Below, one piece after another: positions 26,757-35,402 of a stretch of 64,000 nucleotides of DNA. The notes below the pieces were generated by a model that did not search any database, was not told the DNA's origin, and saw only the letters and a program-made list of their open reading frames with translations. A program made the translations under genes and the position numbers. Position 1 is the stretch's first letter. Every line of letters begins with the position of its first letter. Location of the stretch: positions 496,001 through 560,000 of the forward strand of contig NZ_VOPL01000001.1 in NCBI RefSeq assembly GCF_007993065.1, in the 5' to 3' direction. This DNA comes from Paracoccus aurantiacus (GTDB lineage: Bacteria > Pseudomonadota > Alphaproteobacteria > Rhodobacterales > Rhodobacteraceae).

Positions 26757-27950
26757 ATGGCAGATGCAGCCGAATTTCTGGCAAATGCCAGCAATCAGCT
26801 TGAATCGATCCGGCAGGAAGGCGTGGCCAAGCGTGAAAGGCTGATTACCGGCCCGCAGGGAAGCCGCATCACCGTCGGTGAGCGTCAGGCAATAAATCTT
26901 TGCGCAAACAATTATCTCGGCCTTGCCAACCACCCTGCCCTGCGCGCCGCTGCGATAGAGGCGATGGAAACGCATGGCTACGGCATGGCCTCGGTCCGCT
27001 TCATCTGTGGGACGCAGGACCTTCACCGCGAGTTGGAGCAGCGAATTGCCGAATGGTTGGGCCATGACGACAGCATCCTGTTTGCCTCGTGCTTCGATGC
27101 CAATGGCGCACTGTTCGAGCCACTGCTCGGTCCCGAGGATGCGGTGATCTCGGATGCGCTGAACCATGCCTCGATCATCGACGGCATCCGGCTGTGCAAG
27201 GCGAAACGCTATCGCTACGCGAACTCCGATATGGCGGATCTTGAGGCGCAATTACAGAAGGCCCGCGCGGATGGTGCGCGCTTCATCATGATCGCGACCG
27301 ATGGCGTGTTTTCGATGGACGGCTATCTGGCAAAACTGCCTGAAATACGGGCGCTCGCGGATCAGTATGGCGCGATGGTCATGGTGGATGATTGTCATTC
27401 TGCGGGAATCCTTGGGCCAAAAGGTGCTGGCACTGCCGCGCATCTGGGCACGCGCGCTGACATCATCACGGGAACGCTTGGCAAGGCGCTTGGCGGCGCG
27501 CTTGGCGGATATATCGCGGGGCCGCAGCCCGTCATCGACCTGCTGCGCCAGCGCGCACGGCCCTATCTTTTCTCGAACGCTTTGCCGCCCGCTATCACCG
27601 CTGCGGGACTTGCCGCGATTGACCTGATCGAAGAAGCCGACGACCTGCGCGCCGATCTGACACGCAAGACCGAATACTGGCGCAGCGGTCTGGCCTCCGC
27701 GGGGTTCGACCTGCTGGAAGGCGAGCACCCGATTGTCCCCGTCATGCTGGGCGAGGCGACGCTGGCGCAGGACATGGCCGCAGCGCTTGACCGGCGCGGC
27801 GTCTATGTGGCGGGCTTCTTCTTTCCGGTCGTGCCGCGCGGACAGGCACGGATCCGCACCCAGATGAACGCTGCAATCGCGATGGAGGATCTGGACACCG
27901 CATTGAAGGCCTTCCGCGAGGCCGGACAGGAAACAGGTGTGATCCAATGA
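26757..27950 (+). CDS. kbl: glycine C-acetyltransferase (2-amino-3-ketobutyrate CoA ligase)
   Basis: Pyridoxal-phosphate enzyme that splits 2-amino-3-oxobutyrate with CoA to glycine and acetyl-CoA, the second step of threonine catabolism. The 397 residues show the alpha-oxoamine synthase pattern: [52 protein letters not shown] and the PLP lysine in [27 protein letters not shown] precedes the ATG. Its stop overlaps the tdh start by ATGA. Confidence 0.97.
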   Translation: MADAAEFLANASNQLESIRQEGVAKRERLITGPQGSRITVGERQAINLCANNYLGLANHPALRAAAIEAMETHGYGMASVRFICGTQDLHRELEQRIAEWLGHDDSILFASCFDANGALFEPLLGPEDAVISDALNHASIIDGIRLCKAKRYRYANSDMADLEAQLQKARADGARFIMIATDGVFSMDGYLAKLPEIRALADQYGAMVMVDDCHSAGILGPKGAGTAAHLGTRADIITGTLGKALGGALGGYIAGPQPVIDLLRQRARPYLFSNALPPAITAAGLAAIDLIEEADDLRADLTRKTEYWRSGLASAGFDLLEGEHPIVPVMLGEATLAQDMAAALDRRGVYVAGFFFPVVPRGQARIRTQMNAAIAMEDLDTALKAFREAGQETGVIQ

Positions 27951-28972
27951 AAGCTCTGGTCAAGGCGAAGGCCGAGGAAGGCCTTTGGCTACAGAACGAA
28001 CCGGTGCCGGAAATAGGCCCCGGCGATGTGCTGATCCGCATCCGCAAGACCGGCATCTGCGGAACGGACGTGCATATCTGGAACTGGGACGAATGGGCGC
28101 AGCGCACCGTGCCTGTGCCGATGATCACCGGCCATGAGTTCGCGGGTGAGATTGTCGAACTGGGTCGCGACGTGACCGACCTTCGCGTCGGACAGCGTGT
28201 GTCAGGTGAAGGCCACCTGATCGGCAAGACCAGCCGGCAAAGCCGGTCAGGCCAGTTCCATCTGGACCCGGAAACCAAGGGCATCGGCGTCAATGTGCAG
28301 GGCGCTTTCGCGGAATATCTTCGTCTGCCTGCCTTCAACGTGGTCCCCCTGCCCGATGCCGTGCCCGACCGGATCGGCGCGATCCTCGACCCGCTGGGGA
28401 ATGCGGTTCACACCGCGCTAAGCTTCAATCTGGTGGGCGAGGACGTGCTGATTACCGGTGCCGGACCCATCGGCATCATGGCGGCGGCGGTGGCGCGTCA
28501 TGTCGGCGCGCGTCATGTCGTGATTACCGATGTGAACCAGACCCGGCTGGATCTGGCGGGGCGCGTTGCCGATGTCACCCCCGTCAATGTCGCGACCGAG
28601 GATCTGGACGCCGTGCGCAGCCGTCTTGGCATGCGGCAGGGCTTTGACGTGGGTCTGGAAATGTCGGGCAATACCCACGCCTTCGATCAGATGGTCGAGG
28701 CGATGGTGACCGGCGGGCGCATCGCCATGCTGGGCATCCCCCCCGGCAAGTCGCCCGTGGACTGGAACCGCATCGTCTTCAAATCCATCACCATCAAGGG
28801 CATCTACGGGCGCGAGATTTTCGAGACCTGGTACAAGATGCTGGCCATGCTGGAAAACGGTCTGGATATCGGCGGCGTCATCACCCACGAGATGCCTGTT
28901 GCCGATTTCGCCGAGGGGTTCCAGATCATGCGTGCAGGTCAAAGCGGAAAGATCGTGCTCGACTGGGACTGA
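27947..28972 (+). CDS. tdh: L-threonine 3-dehydrogenase lacking the structural-zinc cysteines
   Basis: NAD-dependent, zinc-containing medium-chain dehydrogenase that oxidises threonine to 2-amino-3-oxobutyrate. The 341 residues keep the catalytic zinc site ([15 protein letters not shown], then [12 protein letters not shown]) and the NAD site ([20 protein letters not shown]). The lobe that normally holds four structural-zinc cysteines is the right length but reads [20 protein letters not shown], then [10 protein letters not shown], with no cysteine at all. In E. coli TDH the four positions are Cys. It is coupled to kbl by ATGA. Confidence 0.95.
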   Translation: MKALVKAKAEEGLWLQNEPVPEIGPGDVLIRIRKTGICGTDVHIWNWDEWAQRTVPVPMITGHEFAGEIVELGRDVTDLRVGQRVSGEGHLIGKTSRQSRSGQFHLDPETKGIGVNVQGAFAEYLRLPAFNVVPLPDAVPDRIGAILDPLGNAVHTALSFNLVGEDVLITGAGPIGIMAAAVARHVGARHVVITDVNQTRLDLAGRVADVTPVNVATEDLDAVRSRLGMRQGFDVGLEMSGNTHAFDQMVEAMVTGGRIAMLGIPPGKSPVDWNRIVFKSITIKGIYGREIFETWYKMLAMLENGLDIGGVITHEMPVADFAEGFQIMRAGQSGKIVLDWD

Positions 28973-28987
28973 CCCGCGAACCCAACC

Positions 28988-29911
28988 CTAATCCGACCAC
29001 GCCCCCTGCCATTCAGGGCCGCTGAACTCTGCCACGAGGTGATCGACCAGCAGCCGCAGCTTCATGGGCAACGGGCTGACTGGCGGCCAGACCGCCATGA
29101 TCGGCAGTTGCCGGGTTTCTATGTCAGGCATGACGTGAACCAGCAGACCGGCTTTCACGGCAGGCCGCACGATAAACGCCGGCAGCATTGCAAGGCCCAG
29201 TCCCTCGACCGCCATGTCCCGGATTGCTTCGCCATTGTTCAGCATCAAATGACCATGAACAGGCGGCGATATGGTCTTGCTGCCCTGCTGGAACTGCCAG
29301 ACCTGCGCATCCGGCACATGGGTATAGCCGATTACGTCATGCTCGCTCAAGTCGGAAGGGGTCTTCGGCGTGCCCGCCCGTTGCAGATAGGCCGGGCTTG
29401 CGACGACCATCGGGCGGTCCTCGCACAGCTTGCGTGACATCAGCGCGCCGTCGCGCGCCTGACCTATCCGAATGCCGATATCGAAACCGTCCCGTGTCAG
29501 ATCACGCAGGCGGTCGTCGTAATCGACGCGCAGCTCCAGCGCCGGATGGGCAAGCGCGAAGCGCGCCAGAACCGGCGTCAGATACATTGTCCCGAAGCTC
29601 ATCGGGGCGGCAATCGCAAGACTGCCCTGCAACCGCGCGGCACCGTCCATGCTCCAGGCGGCACCCTCGGTCGCCGCGACCAGTTCGCCAAGTGCGGGGC
29701 GCAGGCGTTCGGCCAGTCGCAACGCCCCCTCGGTCGGGGTGATGCGTCCGGCGTTGCGCCTGAACAAGGCCGCGCCGATCACCCGTTCGAAATCCGCGAT
29801 CCGCTTGGAAACAACGGATTTCGACAGGTTCATCCGCGCTGCAGCAGCGGTGATGGTGTCAAGTTCCATCACCGTCAGAAAGGTTTCGATCTGGTCGAGG
29901 TCGTAGCGCAT
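28988..29911 (-). CDS. LysR-family transcriptional regulator (probable quinone-response regulator)
   Basis: A 307-residue LysR protein. The winged helix (1-~60) has FLTVMELDTITAAAARMNLS followed by KSVVSKRIADFERVIGAALF. The periplasmic-binding-like sensor domain (about 90-295) has SLAIAAPMSFGTMYLTPVLA and VDYDDRLRDLTRDGFDIGIRIG. It is divergent from a ring-cleaving dioxygenase gene. The shared gap contains a palindrome GTTCG-N7-CGAAC that recurs upstream of the quinone reductase operon, which makes this gene the likely regulator of both. It is convergent with tdh. Confidence 0.9.
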   Translation of the reverse strand: MRYDLDQIETFLTVMELDTITAAAARMNLSKSVVSKRIADFERVIGAALFRRNAGRITPTEGALRLAERLRPALGELVAATEGAAWSMDGAARLQGSLAIAAPMSFGTMYLTPVLARFALAHPALELRVDYDDRLRDLTRDGFDIGIRIGQARDGALMSRKLCEDRPMVVASPAYLQRAGTPKTPSDLSEHDVIGYTHVPDAQVWQFQQGSKTISPPVHGHLMLNNGEAIRDMAVEGLGLAMLPAFIVRPAVKAGLLVHVMPDIETRQLPIMAVWPPVSPLPMKLRLLVDHLVAEFSGPEWQGAWSD

Positions 29912-29937
29912 GGCGGCATCTTAACCAGCGCGAGGCT

Positions 29938-29954
29938 GTTCGCAATATTCGAAC
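29938..29954. promoter_or_regulatory. LysR-type operator GTTCG-N7-CGAAC (site 1)
   Basis: A perfect 5-7-5 inverted repeat (GTTCG-CAATATT-CGAAC) that contains a T-N11-A LysR box. It lies 27 bases upstream of the LysR gene and 77 bases upstream of the divergent dioxygenase gene. An identical palindrome with a different core occurs at 33216-33232. Confidence 0.7.
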
Positions 29955-30030
29955 ACCGCCTTCGTGACCGATCGGCTGGCGCGAAGCGCCTTGCGGTCCG
30001 ATATTGATCCCAACGAGAAAGGAGACCGTC

Positions 30031-30972
30031 ATGGACCTCACCGGAATTCACCACCTGACCGCGATCACTGCCGACGCTCCGGCAAATAATCGCTTCTACA
30101 CCGACACGCTCGGCCTGCGCCGGGTCAAGAAGACCGTCAATCAGGACGACACATCGGCCTATCACCTGTTCTTTGCCGACGGCAAAGGCAGCGCCGGAAC
30201 CGATCTGACCTTCTTCGACTGGCCCGTCGCGCGTGAACGTCGCGGCACCCATTCGATCAGCCGCACCGGGCTGCGTGTGAAGGAAGAAAGCCTTGATTAC
30301 TGGGCCGCGCGTCTGCGCGACAAGGGGCTGCTGGTTGGCGATATCGCCATGACTGACAGCCGTGGCAGCCTCGATTTCGAAGACCCGGAAGGGCAGCGCT
30401 TCCGCCTGACCGCCGATCAGCCGGGCGATGCGAACCCTTGGGAACGCAGCCCCGTCCCGGCCGAACATCAGATCCGCGGCCTTGGCCCGATCACCATTTC
30501 GGTGCCTGAACTGGAAGCAACCGAGACGGTGCTCACCCGCGTGATGAACATGCGCCGCGTCCGCGACTATGCCAGTCCAGATGGGGAAGGACAGGTGCAT
30601 GTGTTCGAAATGGGCGAAGGCGGCCCTGCGGCCGAGCTGCACGTTGCCGTCCAGCCCGGTCTGCCGGTCGCACGGCAGGGCGCGGGCGCTGTTCACCACG
30701 TCGCCTTCCGCACCCCGGACGTGAAGACGATCCACGACTGGGCGCAGCGCCTGAACGAGTTCCGCATCCCGTCCTCGGGCGAGGTCGAGCGGTATTACTT
30801 CCGCAGCCTCTATTTCCGCGAACCGGGCGGCAACCTGTTCGAAATCGCGACAGACGGACCCGGTTTCGCCGTGGACGAACCAATGGAGACGATGGGGGAA
30901 GCCCTGTCCCTGCCCCCGTTCCTGGAACCGCGCCGCGCGCAGATCGAGGCCGGGCTGAAACCGCTCGACTAA
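30031..30972 (+). CDS. ring-cleaving dioxygenase, VOC superfamily (MhqO/PcpA-like)
   Basis: A 313-residue protein of two vicinal-oxygen-chelate halves. A metal triad fitting the Fe(II) site of hydroquinone-type dioxygenases is visible: His8 in TGIHHLTAITAD, His223 in GAVHHVAFRTPD and Glu271 in GGNLFEIATDGPGF. Family members (MhqA, MhqO, PcpA) open hydroquinone or catechol rings. The ATG at 30031 follows GAAAGGAGA. Its divergent LysR neighbour and the nearby quinone reductase and glutathionyl-hydroquinone reductase support a quinone detoxification role. Confidence 0.88.
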   Translation: MDLTGIHHLTAITADAPANNRFYTDTLGLRRVKKTVNQDDTSAYHLFFADGKGSAGTDLTFFDWPVARERRGTHSISRTGLRVKEESLDYWAARLRDKGLLVGDIAMTDSRGSLDFEDPEGQRFRLTADQPGDANPWERSPVPAEHQIRGLGPITISVPELEATETVLTRVMNMRRVRDYASPDGEGQVHVFEMGEGGPAAELHVAVQPGLPVARQGAGAVHHVAFRTPDVKTIHDWAQRLNEFRIPSSGEVERYYFRSLYFREPGGNLFEIATDGPGFAVDEPMETMGEALSLPPFLEPRRAQIEAGLKPLD

Positions 30973-30999
30973 GATCGGCTGCCTCTAATGGACTGGAAT

Positions 31000-31023
31000 G
31001 GGCCGCCGCCTCACCGGCGGCCC
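31000..31023 (+). terminator. possible terminator hairpin after the dioxygenase gene
   Basis: A 9-bp perfect stem GGGCCGCCG/CGGCGGCCC (31000-31008, 31015-31023) lies 27 bases after the stop, between convergent genes. No T-run follows, so it is not a canonical intrinsic terminator. Confidence 0.4.
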
Positions 31024-31120
31024 GTTCCGCTTCTCCACAGCGGAACGCCTCGGCTTCGAGATATCTTCCGGCAGAGCAGAGGCATGACGCGGCGAGGCAA
31101 AGCCTGCCGGACCCCTTGCG

Positions 31121-32095
31121 CTAACCGCGCCCGTGCGGTTCCATCCAGTCGATAACGGGATTGATCGGAATGATCCGATTGGGGTTAATCGTGTCGTGGC
31201 TGTAATGGTAGTGCCGCACGATATGGTCGAAATCGACCGTCCCGGCCACGCCCGGCATCTGGTACAGTTCGCGCGTCCAGCCCCACAGGTTGGGATATTC
31301 CCGCAGCCATTTCCGGTTGCATTTGAAATGCGTGTGATAGACCGGATCGAAGCGGACCATGGTGGTGAACAGGCGCCAATCGGCTTCGGTCAGGCGATCA
31401 CCCGTTAGATAGCGGTTCTGCGACAGCAGGTCTTCCAGCCAGTCGAGGCTGTCAAACAGCGGGCCGATCGCCTCGTCATAGGCATCCTGCGTGGTCGCGA
31501 AGCCGGCCTTGTAGACGCCGTTATTCACCGTGTCATAGATGCGGGTATTCAGCGCCTCAATCTGCGGGCGCAGGTTCTCGGGCCAGAAATCCAGCTCGTT
31601 GCCGGTCAATTCGTCAAAGGCCGAATTGAACATGCGGATGATCTCGGCGCTTTCATTGCTGACGATGGTGTTCTGTTGCTTGTCCCACAGGACCGGCACC
31701 GTCACGCGGCCCGATGCTTTGGGATCGGCGCGCAAGTAGATGTCGCGCAGATAAGGCGTTCCGAACAGCTTGTCGCCGGTCGCAGCTGGGAAATCCGTGC
31801 GGAACTCCCACCCTTCGGACAGCATGTCCGGATGAACGGCGGATACGTCGATATGCGGTGTGAGCCCTTTCAGCGCCCGGAAAATCAGCGCCCGATGTGC
31901 CCATGGACAGGCGAGACTGACATACAGGTGATAACGCCCGCTTTCCGGTGCAAATCCGCCCTCGCCCGTCGGGCCCGGCGCGCCGTCCGGCGTGATCCAG
32001 TTCCGCCACGAGGTCGTCGTGCGCTGGAACCTGCCGCCTGTGCTTTCGGTGTCATACCACTGGTCATGCCAGATCCCATCGACCAGTTTGCCCAT
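31121..32095 (-). CDS. glutathionyl-hydroquinone reductase (YqjG/PcpF type)
   Basis: A 324-residue Xi-class glutathione transferase that reduces glutathionyl-hydroquinones. The catalytic Cys63 lies in LYVSLACPWAHRALIFRALK. The family signature continues with FPAATGDKLFGTPYLRDIYL, TVPVLWDKQQNTIVSNES and, in the helical domain, LTEADWRLFTTMVRFDPVYH. It is the last gene of a three-gene minus-strand operon with the GNAT and quinone reductase genes (25- and 61-base gaps). Confidence 0.94.
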   Translation of the reverse strand: MGKLVDGIWHDQWYDTESTGGRFQRTTTSWRNWITPDGAPGPTGEGGFAPESGRYHLYVSLACPWAHRALIFRALKGLTPHIDVSAVHPDMLSEGWEFRTDFPAATGDKLFGTPYLRDIYLRADPKASGRVTVPVLWDKQQNTIVSNESAEIIRMFNSAFDELTGNELDFWPENLRPQIEALNTRIYDTVNNGVYKAGFATTQDAYDEAIGPLFDSLDWLEDLLSQNRYLTGDRLTEADWRLFTTMVRFDPVYHTHFKCNRKWLREYPNLWGWTRELYQMPGVAGTVDFDHIVRHYHYSHDTINPNRIIPINPVIDWMEPHGRG

Positions 32096-32120
32096 CGCGT
32101 CTTACTTCCTTGAGCTGATA

Positions 32121-32435
32121 TCAGGCTTGGGGATCTTCGCCCGGCGCGGTGGTGAACAGGTCCGACCATTCGGGGTGGCGCGCATACTGCGCCCGCACGA
32201 AGGGGCAGACCGGCACGATGCGAAAGCCGGATTGGCGCGCATCATCCAGCATGAAATCCAGCAGAGCCTTTGCGACGCCCTTGCCCGACATGTTGTCTGG
32301 CACCCCGGTGTGATCGGCGCTGATGACGCGCTCGCCACGATGGGTAAAGGTGATTTCCCCCTCGGCGTCTATGCCTTCGATCCGGGCAACATAGCGGCCG
32401 TGGCGGCCGTCCTCTTCCTTGGTGATCGTCGTCAT
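32121..32435 (-). CDS. small GNAT-fold N-acetyltransferase (YjdJ/NATD1-like)
   Basis: A 104-residue compact GNAT protein. Acetyl-CoA-binding GVPDNMSGKGVAKALLDFML, followed by a conserved CPFVRAQYARHPEWSDL segment, is diagnostic for the YjdJ-like family. The substrate is unknown. It lies between the quinone reductase and glutathionyl-hydroquinone reductase genes in one operon. Confidence 0.88.
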   Translation of the reverse strand: MTTITKEEDGRHGRYVARIEGIDAEGEITFTHRGERVISADHTGVPDNMSGKGVAKALLDFMLDDARQSGFRIVPVCPFVRAQYARHPEWSDLFTTAPGEDPQA

Positions 32436-32496
32436 CGCGGAACTTCCTTCCGGCGGACTGAAAAAGAAGGGCGGCCTTACTGGCCGCCCGCCGGGA

Positions 32497-33087
32497 TCAC
32501 GCAGTCTTTTCGCGTGCAGCCTTGGTGGCGTCAGTCCACCACGCCAGTTCGTCCAGCATCGCCTTCAACGAAGGCTGCAGAACGGCGTCAACCTCCGACA
32601 TGTCGCCATTCGCGCCAAGCGGGCTGACCTTCATGAATTCGCCACCGCCCAAATGGACGGCATTGCGGATCGGCACCATTTGCAGTTCCACAGCGATTCC
32701 GCGCAGATGTTCGATCGCGCGCGCAGCACCGACGCCGCCATAGCCGAAGGCGGCCATCGGCTTGTGGTTCCATTCCTTGTAGGCCTGATCCAGCGCGTTT
32801 TTCAGCGACCCGCTGACAGAATGGTTGTATTCAGCGGTCACGAAAACATAGCCGTCAAACTCGGCCAGCTTTTCCTGCCACTTCACGACGCGCGGGTCCT
32901 GCGAGGGCACCCACAGGTTCGAAGCGACCTCGTTGAACAGCGGCAGGTCATAGTCGCGGATATCCACCAGTTCGAAATCGAGGTCGTCGCGCTTCTGCGC
33001 GTTTTCCAGCAGCCATTGCGCGGGCTTGTCCGCAAAGCGCGTGTCGCGTGTGGTGCCGATGATAATGGCGATTTTCGGTTTGCTCAT
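32497..33087 (-). CDS. NADPH-dependent FMN reductase/quinone reductase
   Basis: A 196-residue flavodoxin-like protein of the NADPH-dependent FMN reductase (ArsH/YieF/Lot6-like) family. FMN-phosphate binding is by IAIIIGTTRDTRFADKPAQW, and the isoalloxazine loop is in FVTAEYNHSVSGSLKNALDQ. YieF-like members reduce quinones by two electrons. The ATG at 33087 follows AAGGATC. It leads the operon with GNAT and GS-hydroquinone reductase, and a GTTCG-N7-CGAAC palindrome lies 129 bases upstream. Confidence 0.9.
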   Translation of the reverse strand: MSKPKIAIIIGTTRDTRFADKPAQWLLENAQKRDDLDFELVDIRDYDLPLFNEVASNLWVPSQDPRVVKWQEKLAEFDGYVFVTAEYNHSVSGSLKNALDQAYKEWNHKPMAAFGYGGVGAARAIEHLRGIAVELQMVPIRNAVHLGGGEFMKVSPLGANGDMSEVDAVLQPSLKAMLDELAWWTDATKAAREKTA

Positions 33088-33215
33088 TGGAATCTTGATC
33101 CTTTTCTGTGCGGGCGAGTTCGCGGCCATCGCGGGTGGCGGCCCGTCCGATCAATGCAGAAGCCAAGTTAGGGTCCTGTCACGCCGACAGCAAGCGAAGC
33201 AAATCGAAAGGCAGC

Positions 33216-33232
33216 GTTCGAAAATCTCGAAC
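33216..33232. promoter_or_regulatory. LysR-type operator GTTCG-N7-CGAAC (site 2)
   Basis: GTTCG-AAAATCT-CGAAC has the same arms and spacing as site 1 at 29938. It lies upstream of the quinone reductase operon and just beyond the 3' end of the exporter gene, so control of the former is the natural reading. Confidence 0.65.
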
Positions 33233-33244
33233 ACGCGCTTCGGC

Positions 33245-34249
33245 TCAGCCAAGCAGGCGGCAGACGCCCAGGACGAAAAGCGCCAGGAACACCGTCTCGG
33301 CGACCATCAGCGCAATGGCACGCGGACCAAGCTGAAGGATCTGGTCCAGACGCGTGCGCAATCCCACTGCAGCAATCGCGATCAGCAGGGCCCAGCCTGA
33401 CAAGTGCTGCAGGGTCAGCTTCACGATTTCAGGCAAAAGCCCCAGCGAGTTGACAGCCGCCAAGACCGCAAATCCGATGACAAAGCCCGGCAAGCGCGCC
33501 CCCGAGGCGGCGCCGCCCGCACCCCGGCGTCGATAAATCAGCGACATGCTTATCACCACGGGCGCCAGCATGCTGACGCGGATCAGCTTGACGAGGGTGG
33601 CCGTCTTGCCCGCATCGTCCGAGATCGAAAATCCGGCCCCGACCACCTGCGCGACATCGTGGATCGTGCCGCCCAGGAAGATGCCGGCCATATGGTCGGA
33701 CATGCCGAATGCTGCCGTGATTGTCGGGTAAAGGATCATCGCGATCGTCGACAACATGGTCACGCCAAGGACCGTGAACATCAGTTGCTGCTCGCTGCGC
33801 TCGGTCCGGGGTTGGACCGCCGAAATCGCGATTGCCGCGGAGGCCCCGCATATCGCGACTGCGCCTGCGCTCAGCACCGCGAAATCCTGGTCCTGTTTCA
33901 GCAACCGGCCAAGCAGAATTCCTGCGGCGATGGTCAGCAGGATACCTAGGATCAGCATGGCGATCACCGGCGCGCCCAGGTCGGCCAGCAGACCGACGCT
34001 GATGCGCGCGCCCATAAGCGCGACCCCGACGCGCAACAGATGCCGCGACGAAAAGACGATGCCGGGGACCGCGCGGCCTTCTTGTCCCAGGAAATTCAGT
34101 GCGATTCCGAACAGCAGTGCCATCAGCATCGCCGGCGCGCCGTAATGTTCGGCGACGAACTGGGCTGCGACCGCGACCAGCAGGGCGACCAGCATGCCCG
34201 GCAGATTGGACTGCACCTTGTCGCGGATCGCGCAAACGCGCGACGTCAC
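33245..34249 (-). CDS. YeiH/UPF0324 family putative sulfate/sulfite exporter
   Basis: A 334-residue membrane protein with about ten hydrophobic segments. YeiH-family motifs include AMLMALLFGIALNFLGQ, LLRVGVALMGARISVGLLAD, SAGAVAICGASAAIAISAV and GIFLGGTIHDVAQVVGAGFS. The start is GTG 34249, overlapping the oxidoreductase stop as GTGA. An internal ATG would remove the conserved first helix. It is the last gene of a GntR - Gfo/Idh - exporter operon divergent from an SsuD-like desulfonation operon, which supports export of the released sulfite or sulfate. Confidence 0.85.
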   Translation of the reverse strand: MTSRVCAIRDKVQSNLPGMLVALLVAVAAQFVAEHYGAPAMLMALLFGIALNFLGQEGRAVPGIVFSSRHLLRVGVALMGARISVGLLADLGAPVIAMLILGILLTIAAGILLGRLLKQDQDFAVLSAGAVAICGASAAIAISAVQPRTERSEQQLMFTVLGVTMLSTIAMILYPTITAAFGMSDHMAGIFLGGTIHDVAQVVGAGFSISDDAGKTATLVKLIRVSMLAPVVISMSLIYRRRGAGGAASGARLPGFVIGFAVLAAVNSLGLLPEIVKLTLQHLSGWALLIAIAAVGLRTRLDQILQLGPRAIALMVAETVFLALFVLGVCRLLG

Positions 34250-35394
34250 TGCGCGGCCCCGGCCGTCAGGGGCATCTCGCTGGCGCTGGCATGGGGCCCG
34301 AAATCCAGCGTCACCGCCTGACCGCTGCGCGCGGATTGCTGCGCTGCCAGCCCCATCAGCACCGCCCTTGCGCCATCGGTCAACGTCACTTCTGGCACGG
34401 CCTCGCCGCGGACGACCGACAAGAAGCGCTGGTGCTGATAGAAGGTTGCGCCGTTGTGATCGCCTGCCGCCAGAAGTGCCGGATCGACCGGAATTTCCCT
34501 TGTGACAGGCCCTTTCGGCAAGCGCGGACTTTCGATCAGCATCGGCACAGGCGCCGCGCCCAGATGTTCGGGCCAGAAACGACCCGGACCGGGCACAAGC
34601 GCCTCGATCTTCCCTTGCGGGCCGATTGCAGAAATCTCCTCCTGATAGCGAGCACCTTCGGCGAACATGCACAGTTCCAGCATCGCGCGGACGCCGTTGT
34701 CGAATTCGACGATGGTGAAGCCGTGATCCCAGACGTCGGGCACGCTGCCGTCATAGCGTTCGTCCAGATGGTTCACGGCCTGCCCGGCACTTGCCATGAT
34801 GCGCACCGGCTCTGCCCCGGTCGCAAGGCGCATGAGGTCAAAGAAATGGCAGCATTTCTCGACCATCGTGCCGCCCGAATTGCGGTTGAACCGGTTCCAG
34901 GCACCGACCTTGGGCAGGAACGGGAAACGGTGTTCCCGGATCGAGAGCATGTGCATGCCCCCAGTTGTCTGGTCACAGCGCGCCAGAAAAGCCGCGATCG
35001 GCGGCATATAGCGATATTCCATCGCCACCCAGATCGGCGCAGCGTAATCGCGTTCAAGACGCGCGATCCTGGCCATGTCCGACGGATCGGTGAACAGCGG
35101 CTTTTCGACCAGAAGCGGCAGACTGCGCGTGGCGGCGATAGCCTCCATCTGCGAAAGATGATGCTGGTTCGGCGAGGCAATCACAAGCGCATCCAGATCG
35201 TCGCGCGCCAGCAGTTCATCAATCGTGTCAGAAAGCGCGGCCTCGGGCGCGAGGCGCGCCGCGCCCGCGCGCATGACCTGATCCGGCTCGAATATCGCCG
35301 CCACTTCGGTATCGCCCAGCAGGCTGATATTGCGCAGATGCTCCTGACCCATCATGCCGCAGCCGATGATCCCGTAGCGAACTTTTCTGGGCAT
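34246..35394 (-). CDS. Gfo/Idh/MocA family oxidoreductase
   Basis: A 382-residue two-domain NAD(P)-dependent sugar/polyol dehydrogenase-like protein. The Rossmann start is RYGIIGCGMMGQEHLRNISL. The conserved EKP motif is in LPLLVEKPLFTDPSDMARIA, and the catalytic His region is GGTMVEKCCHFFDLMRLATG. The substrate is unknown; sugar or inositol derivatives are typical. The ATG at 35394 follows GAGGA inside the gap to the GntR gene (8 bases). Linkage to the SsuD-like operon suggests a sugar-related substrate in the same pathway. Confidence 0.88.
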   Translation of the reverse strand: MPRKVRYGIIGCGMMGQEHLRNISLLGDTEVAAIFEPDQVMRAGAARLAPEAALSDTIDELLARDDLDALVIASPNQHHLSQMEAIAATRSLPLLVEKPLFTDPSDMARIARLERDYAAPIWVAMEYRYMPPIAAFLARCDQTTGGMHMLSIREHRFPFLPKVGAWNRFNRNSGGTMVEKCCHFFDLMRLATGAEPVRIMASAGQAVNHLDERYDGSVPDVWDHGFTIVEFDNGVRAMLELCMFAEGARYQEEISAIGPQGKIEALVPGPGRFWPEHLGAAPVPMLIESPRLPKGPVTREIPVDPALLAAGDHNGATFYQHQRFLSVVRGEAVPEVTLTDGARAVLMGLAAQQSARSGQAVTLDFGPHASASEMPLTAGAAQ

Positions 35395-35402
35395 GATGTC
35401 CT

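Noticed and set aside
31000..31023. Strong hairpin after the ring-cleaving dioxygenase as a definite intrinsic terminator
   Set aside because: The 9-bp stem is not followed by a T-run, so it is kept only as a possible terminator.
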